DNA of 34,256 bases. Origin: an uncultured Treponema sp. Lineage in GTDB: Bacteria; Spirochaetota; Spirochaetia; Treponematales; Treponemataceae. Position 1 is the first letter of the stretch; every line of letters begins with the position of its first letter. Shown in pieces: positions 31,095 to 34,256 of the stretch. The notes under the pieces were generated by a model, which saw only the letters and a program-made list of their open reading frames with translations, had not been told where the DNA came from and did no database searches. The DNA is taken from contig CALINC010000151.1 of assembly GCA_938045195.1 (NCBI GenBank), positions 1 to 34,256 of the forward strand, written 5' to 3'. The position numbers and the translations under genes are program-made.

Positions 31095-31814
31095 ATGGGA
31101 CAGAAAGTAAACCCTACAGGATTAAGACTTGGTATAAATAAAACATGGAGTTCCCGCTGGTATGCAGACCCTAGAGAATATGCCGACTTGCTGCACGAAG
31201 ATTTGAAAATTCGTTCTATGCTTCGGGATATTCCTGAATGCAAAAATGCGGATATTGCGGAAGTTGAAATTATCCGTCATCCCCAGAGGATTACGATAAT
31301 GATTCATACGGCACGGCCCGGTGTTATTATCGGTGTAAAAGGTGCCAATATCGAAAAAATAGGGGCAGCCGTACAGAAAAAGCTCGGAAAGAAAGTGCAA
31401 ATTAAGATTAAGGAAATTAAAAGAGCTGAGCTTAAAGCCGCTTTAGTTGCCCAAAACGTTGCACGCCAGCTGGAAGGCAGAGCTTCTTTCCGCAAAGTTT
31501 TAAAACAGGCTTGTTTTAACACGATGCGATCGGGTGCTCAAGGTATAAAAATTAGAATCTCAGGACGCTTAGGCGGTGCTGATATGTCCAGAACGGAAGA
31601 AATGAAAGAGGGGCGTGTTCCTCTTCATACACTCCGTGCTGATATTGATTACGGTTTCGCTGAAGCCGAAACAACTTACGGGAAAATCGGTTGTAAGGTT
31701 TGGCTATACGGCGGAATGATGTTCAGCGGCGAGCAAAAGGAAGACGCGGGTGCATTGCTTAAAAAGCAGCGAAAACAGCGCTCCGAAAAGCCCGCTCAAG
31801 AGGGGAGACAATAG
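31095..31814 (+). CDS. rpsC: 30S ribosomal protein S3
   Basis: Small-subunit protein of 239 residues at the mRNA entry site, with helicase activity together with S4 and S5. It starts MGQKVNPTGLRLGI. The KH domain carries RPGVIIGVKGANIEKI, and the C-terminal domain GVPLHTLRADIDYGFAEA-like block is present as VPLHTLRADIDYG. The tail is basic. The ATG at 31095 follows AGGAGAA and lies two bases after the rplV stop. Confidence 0.97.
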   Translation: MGQKVNPTGLRLGINKTWSSRWYADPREYADLLHEDLKIRSMLRDIPECKNADIAEVEIIRHPQRITIMIHTARPGVIIGVKGANIEKIGAAVQKKLGKKVQIKIKEIKRAELKAALVAQNVARQLEGRASFRKVLKQACFNTMRSGAQGIKIRISGRLGGADMSRTEEMKEGRVPLHTLRADIDYGFAEAETTYGKIGCKVWLYGGMMFSGEQKEDAGALLKKQRKQRSEKPAQEGRQ

Positions 31815-31817
31815 GTT

Positions 31818-32234
31818 ATGTTTAGTCCTAAGAGAGTAAAACATAGAAAGGTTCAGCGTGGAAGAATTAAGGGTGAAGCTACGAGATGTAATAAAATAGA
31901 CTTCGGAGAATTCGGACTTGTTTCTCTTGAACCGTTTTTGCTTACTAATAGACAAATTGAAGCCGCTCGTGTTGCTTTAAACCGAAAAATCAAGCGCGGC
32001 GGAAAGTTGTGGATTCGGGTATTCCCTGACAAACCTTATTCAAAGAAACCTGCTGAAGTCCGAATGGGCGGAGGAAAAGGTGCTCCGGAATATTGGGTTG
32101 CGGTAATAAAACCCGGAACGGTTATTTTTGAATTAGCCGGTGTCGATAAAACTTTGGCAGAGGAAGCCATGCTTCTTGCAGGGAGCAAACTTCCGTTTAA
32201 AACGAGATTTGCTGCGCAAATTCAGACTGACTAA
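31818..32234 (+). CDS. rplP: 50S ribosomal protein L16
   Basis: Large-subunit protein of 138 residues at the A-site tRNA cleft. It has the conserved SPKRVKHRKVQRGRIKG start, the FGEFGLVSLEP block, FPDKPYSKKPAEVRMGGGKG (the region hydroxylated on Arg in E. coli) and APEYWVAVIKPGTVIFE. The ribosome site GAGGGGAGA lies inside the end of rpsC, three bases of gap separate the genes, and length is normal. Confidence 0.97.
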   Translation: MFSPKRVKHRKVQRGRIKGEATRCNKIDFGEFGLVSLEPFLLTNRQIEAARVALNRKIKRGGKLWIRVFPDKPYSKKPAEVRMGGGKGAPEYWVAVIKPGTVIFELAGVDKTLAEEAMLLAGSKLPFKTRFAAQIQTD

Positions 32235-32245
32235 GGAGCGTTATC

Positions 32246-32455
32246 ATGAAGAATAAGTCTAAATACAAAGAAATGTCGTACACGGAACTTGTTTCGAAAC
32301 GCAACGGCTTAAAACAAAAGTACATGGATTTAAGATTTCAAGCTGTGGTTGGGCATTTGGACAACCCTGTTGAAAAGCGAACTATGCGTCGCGAAATAGC
32401 GATGTTAAATACGTTTATCCGCCGAAAAGAATTGGCGGGTGAAGATGTAAAGTAG
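32246..32455 (+). CDS. rpmC: 50S ribosomal protein L29
   Basis: Small two-helix protein of 69 residues at the tunnel exit. The pattern SYTELVSKRNGLKQKYMDLR followed by RTMRREIAMLNTFIRRKEL is the standard helical pair, though the region between (FQAVVGHLDNPVEK) fits the usual loop. AAGGAG precedes the ATG. It lies between rplP and rpsQ as in all S10 operons. Confidence 0.95.
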   Translation: MKNKSKYKEMSYTELVSKRNGLKQKYMDLRFQAVVGHLDNPVEKRTMRREIAMLNTFIRRKELAGEDVK

Positions 32456-32465
32456 GAGCAGACCC

Positions 32466-32738
32466 GTGGAAGCTAAAGAGAATGTTAAAAAAATCGGGAA
32501 GCGCGAGTTTGTTGGTATCGTAACAAGCGACAAGATGAATAAAACTATTGTAGTTGAAGTGCGTACCAAAAAACTTCATAAGCTCTACAAAAAATACGTA
32601 TCGAGCAGTAAAAAATACAAAGCTCATGATGAAGAGAATTCGGCTCACATCGGCGATACGGTACGGATTGTAGAACATAGACCTATCAGCAAAGATAAGT
32701 CATGGCGGCTCATTGAAATTATTGAGCGAGCTAAGTAA
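32466..32738 (+). CDS. rpsQ: 30S ribosomal protein S17
   Basis: Early-binding small-subunit protein of 90 residues with an OB fold. The core reads KREFVGIVTSDKMNKTIVVEV, and then HKLYKKYVSSSKKYKAHDE and GDTVRIVEHRPISKDKSWRL, all conserved. The start is GTG at 32466, with AGGAGC upstream overlapping the rpmC stop. It ends the S10-type part of the cluster. Confidence 0.96.
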   Translation: MEAKENVKKIGKREFVGIVTSDKMNKTIVVEVRTKKLHKLYKKYVSSSKKYKAHDEENSAHIGDTVRIVEHRPISKDKSWRLIEIIERAK

Positions 32739-32753
32739 ACGAGGGTAATGTAA

Positions 32754-33122
32754 ATGATACAGGTAGAAACAAGATTAAACGTTGCCGATAACTCGGGTGC
32801 TAAACTCGTGGAATGTATTAAGGTTATCGGCGGTTCAAAACGCAGATATGCAGGCATTGGAGATATAATTGTTGTTGCGGTTAAAGAAGCCTTGCCGACA
32901 TCGGTTATTAAAAAAGGCGCAGTGGAAAAAGCGGTTATTGTACGTGTTTCTAAAGAATACCGCCGCCCCGACGGAACTTATATCCGCTTTGATGATAATG
33001 CATGCGTTATTGTTGATGATAATAAGAACCCGAAAGGAAAGCGCATTTTCGGTCCTGTAGCCAGAGAACTTCGTGATTACGATTACATGAAGATTATTTC
33101 TCTTGCTCCGGAAGTCCTTTAA
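32754..33122 (+). CDS. rplN: 50S ribosomal protein L14
   Basis: Large-subunit interface protein of 122 residues. MIQVETRLNVADNSGAKLVECIKV at the start and the block RPDGTYIRFDDNACVIVDD, then PKGKRIFGPVARELRD, are conserved; length is the standard 122. It begins the spc-type portion of the cluster. GAGGGTAA precedes the ATG, and no new promoter is seen between rpsQ and rplN, so transcription is continuous. Confidence 0.97.
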   Translation: MIQVETRLNVADNSGAKLVECIKVIGGSKRRYAGIGDIIVVAVKEALPTSVIKKGAVEKAVIVRVSKEYRRPDGTYIRFDDNACVIVDDNKNPKGKRIFGPVARELRDYDYMKIISLAPEVL

Positions 33123-33132
33123 GGAGAGTTTT

Positions 33133-33447
33133 ATGGCAGGAAAAATCAGGATTCACCGTAATGACAATGTTGAAGTGATTGCAGGCACTGAAAAAGGTAA
33201 ACGCGGAGAGGTCGTTAAAGTCTTACAAGACAAAAATAAGGTCATCATACGCGGACTTAACATGGTAAAAAAAGCCATGAAAAGGCGAAGCCAGCAAGAC
33301 CAAGGCGGTATTGTCGAAATTGAAGCTCCGATTTCAGCTTCTAATGTTATGATACTATGCAAGAAGTGCGGGAAAACCCGTATTGCATACAAAATAGAAG
33401 ACGGCAAAAAGAAAAGAATTTGCCGCAAATGTGGAGAAGCGTTATAA
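33133..33447 (+). CDS. rplX: 50S ribosomal protein L24
   Basis: Assembly-initiating large-subunit protein of 104 residues. The KOW segment (DNVEVIAGTEKGKRGEVVKV) is near the start. The C-terminus carries two Cys pairs, CKKCGKTR and CRKCGEAL, which can bind zinc. The ATG at 33133 follows AAGGAGAG; a longer frame from 33103 has no support. Its stop overlaps the rplE start by one base. Confidence 0.96.
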   Translation: MAGKIRIHRNDNVEVIAGTEKGKRGEVVKVLQDKNKVIIRGLNMVKKAMKRRSQQDQGGIVEIEAPISASNVMILCKKCGKTRIAYKIEDGKKKRICRKCGEAL

Positions 33448-33998
33448 TGAGTAATTATATACCTCGGCTTAAGAAAGTCTATACAGAACAAATCATGCCC
33501 GAGCTTAAAAAGGAATTTAACTACAGTTCTGTTATGCAAATTCCTCGGCTTAAAAAAGTCGTAGTAAGCATGGGTGTTGGTGTAGCTCTCACGAATAGGA
33601 AACTACTTGATGCTGCAGTAACTGACTTGGAAACAATTACCGGTCAAAAAGCTGTGAAAACAAAGGCAAAAAAGAGTATAGCAAACTTTAAACTTCGTGA
33701 GGGAAATGAGGTTGGGGCAATGGTAACACTTCGCGGTGCAAGAATGTATGAATTCTTAGACCGCTTTATAAATGTTGCTTTGCCGCGTGTTAAGGATTTC
33801 CGCGGAGTAAATCCGAATGGGTTTGACGGACGCGGAAATTATTCAGTTGGTATTACCGAGCAAATCATTTTTCCGGAAATTGACTTTGATAAAATCGAAA
33901 GAATTTCAGGCTTAAATGTAAACGTGGTAACTTCTGCCGCGACCGACCAAGAAGCACGATCGCTTCTTGTAAAGTTTGGTATGCCCTTTAGGAAGTAA
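33447..33998 (+). CDS. rplE: 50S ribosomal protein L5
   Basis: Large-subunit protein of 183 residues that binds 5S rRNA and the P-site tRNA. MSNYIPRLKKVYTEQIMPEL, then PRLKKVVVSMGVG, TGQKAVKTKAKKSIANFKLREG and VKDFRGVNPNGFDGRGNYSVGITEQIIFPEI are all conserved. The ATG at 33447 overlaps the rplX stop, and the upstream open frame from 33357 belongs to the rplX region. Confidence 0.97.
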   Translation: MSNYIPRLKKVYTEQIMPELKKEFNYSSVMQIPRLKKVVVSMGVGVALTNRKLLDAAVTDLETITGQKAVKTKAKKSIANFKLREGNEVGAMVTLRGARMYEFLDRFINVALPRVKDFRGVNPNGFDGRGNYSVGITEQIIFPEIDFDKIERISGLNVNVVTSAATDQEARSLLVKFGMPFRK

Positions 33999-34009
33999 GA
34001 GAGGATTTC

Positions 34010-34195
34010 ATGGCTACAACAGCGAAAATTAATCAAGCTAACAGAAAAGCGAAATATCCGACACGACAGTACAATAGGTGTAAGGTTTGCGGACGCCCTA
34101 GAGGTTATCTGCGAAAATTCAAGATGTGCCGTGTTTGCTTTAGAAAATTGGCAAGCGAAGGTCAGATTCCCGGCGTTACAAAGTCAAGTTGGTAG
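34010..34195 (+). CDS. rpsN: 30S ribosomal protein S14 type Z (zinc-binding)
   Basis: Small-subunit head protein of 61 residues, the short zinc form. The two Cys pairs are in CKVCGRPRGYLRKFKMCRVCF, followed by RKLASEGQIPGVTKSSW. GAGGA precedes the ATG. The zinc form here goes with the zinc-ribbon L24 next to it. No zinc-free paralogue is in the window. Confidence 0.97.
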   Translation: MATTAKINQANRKAKYPTRQYNRCKVCGRPRGYLRKFKMCRVCFRKLASEGQIPGVTKSSW

Positions 34196-34206
34196 GAGGA
34201 GCGATA

Positions 34207-34256
34207 ATGAGTGTTTCAGATCCGATAGCAGATATGCTCACAAAAATTAGAAATGC
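34207..34256 (+). CDS. rpsH: 30S ribosomal protein S8 (start only, cut by window edge)
   Basis: The first 16 codons read MSVSDPIADMLTKIRN, the family N-terminus of S8, with GGAGGAG upstream. The gene continues past the right edge. Its place after rpsN is standard for the spc operon. Confidence 0.9.
   Translation, partial: MSVSDPIADMLTKIRN

Overview
The window is a chromosomal piece of a spirochaete, almost certainly a Treponema and most likely one of the oral or host-associated group. The basis is protein character and gene order rather than a search: a TamB-like 1493-residue protein, BamA, Skp/OmpH and MutS lie in a row with a thymidylate kinase diverging from their head, and tuf leads straight into the S10-spc ribosomal operon. 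A bacterial XPB-type helicase is also present. The right two thirds is conserved core genome. The stretch from about 11.3 to 14.5 kb is accessory and rearranged.

Layout. 1-2561: the 3' part of a PLP aminotransferase and an NhaC-type Na+/H+ antiporter. 2577-3855: a convergent dicarboxylate/amino-acid symporter. 3934-10181: a five-gene plus-strand operon (SDR-like protein of unknown function, MgtC/SapB-family membrane protein, XPB helicase, a helicase-associated partner, and a phosphoglycolate-phosphatase-type HAD hydrolase). It is driven by a promoter so close to the first ATG that the transcript is predicted to be leaderless. 10222-12596: a LacI-type regulator divergent from an orphan TRAP-transporter solute-binding protein, with shared TTGTTGAA boxes near both promoters. 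12597-14451: a repeat-rich zone holding a decayed small ORF, a RelB/RelE-type toxin-antitoxin pair, an alpha/beta-hydrolase pseudogene, and at least five copies of a hairpin family. These copies keep a CAACGAAGT loop while their stems vary in compensating ways. 14436-15683: a secreted protein of unknown function and thymidylate kinase, both on the minus strand. 15729-25941: tamB, bamA, skp and mutS, the outer-membrane biogenesis cluster plus mismatch repair. 25942-26397: a strong promoter and a long structured leader with an early terminator hairpin. 26398-34256: tuf, a terminator, then rpsJ, rplC, rplD, rplW, rplB, rpsS, rplV, rpsC, rplP, rpmC, rpsQ, rplN, rplX, rplE, rpsN and the first codons of rpsH.

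How the parts fit. TamB, BamA and Skp are the expected machinery for carrying and inserting outer-membrane proteins in a diderm spirochaete. The tuf-S10-spc cluster is a growth-rate-controlled translation operon, and its 400-base leader with an attenuator-like hairpin is the most plausible control point. The XPB gene and its neighbour overlap by four bases and both carry XPB-type accessory sequence, so they probably work together in DNA repair or transcription-linked remodelling. The most novel-looking material is the family of modular hairpin repeats around the toxin-antitoxin pair and the attenuated tuf leader. All functional calls come from reading motifs; no database search was possible.
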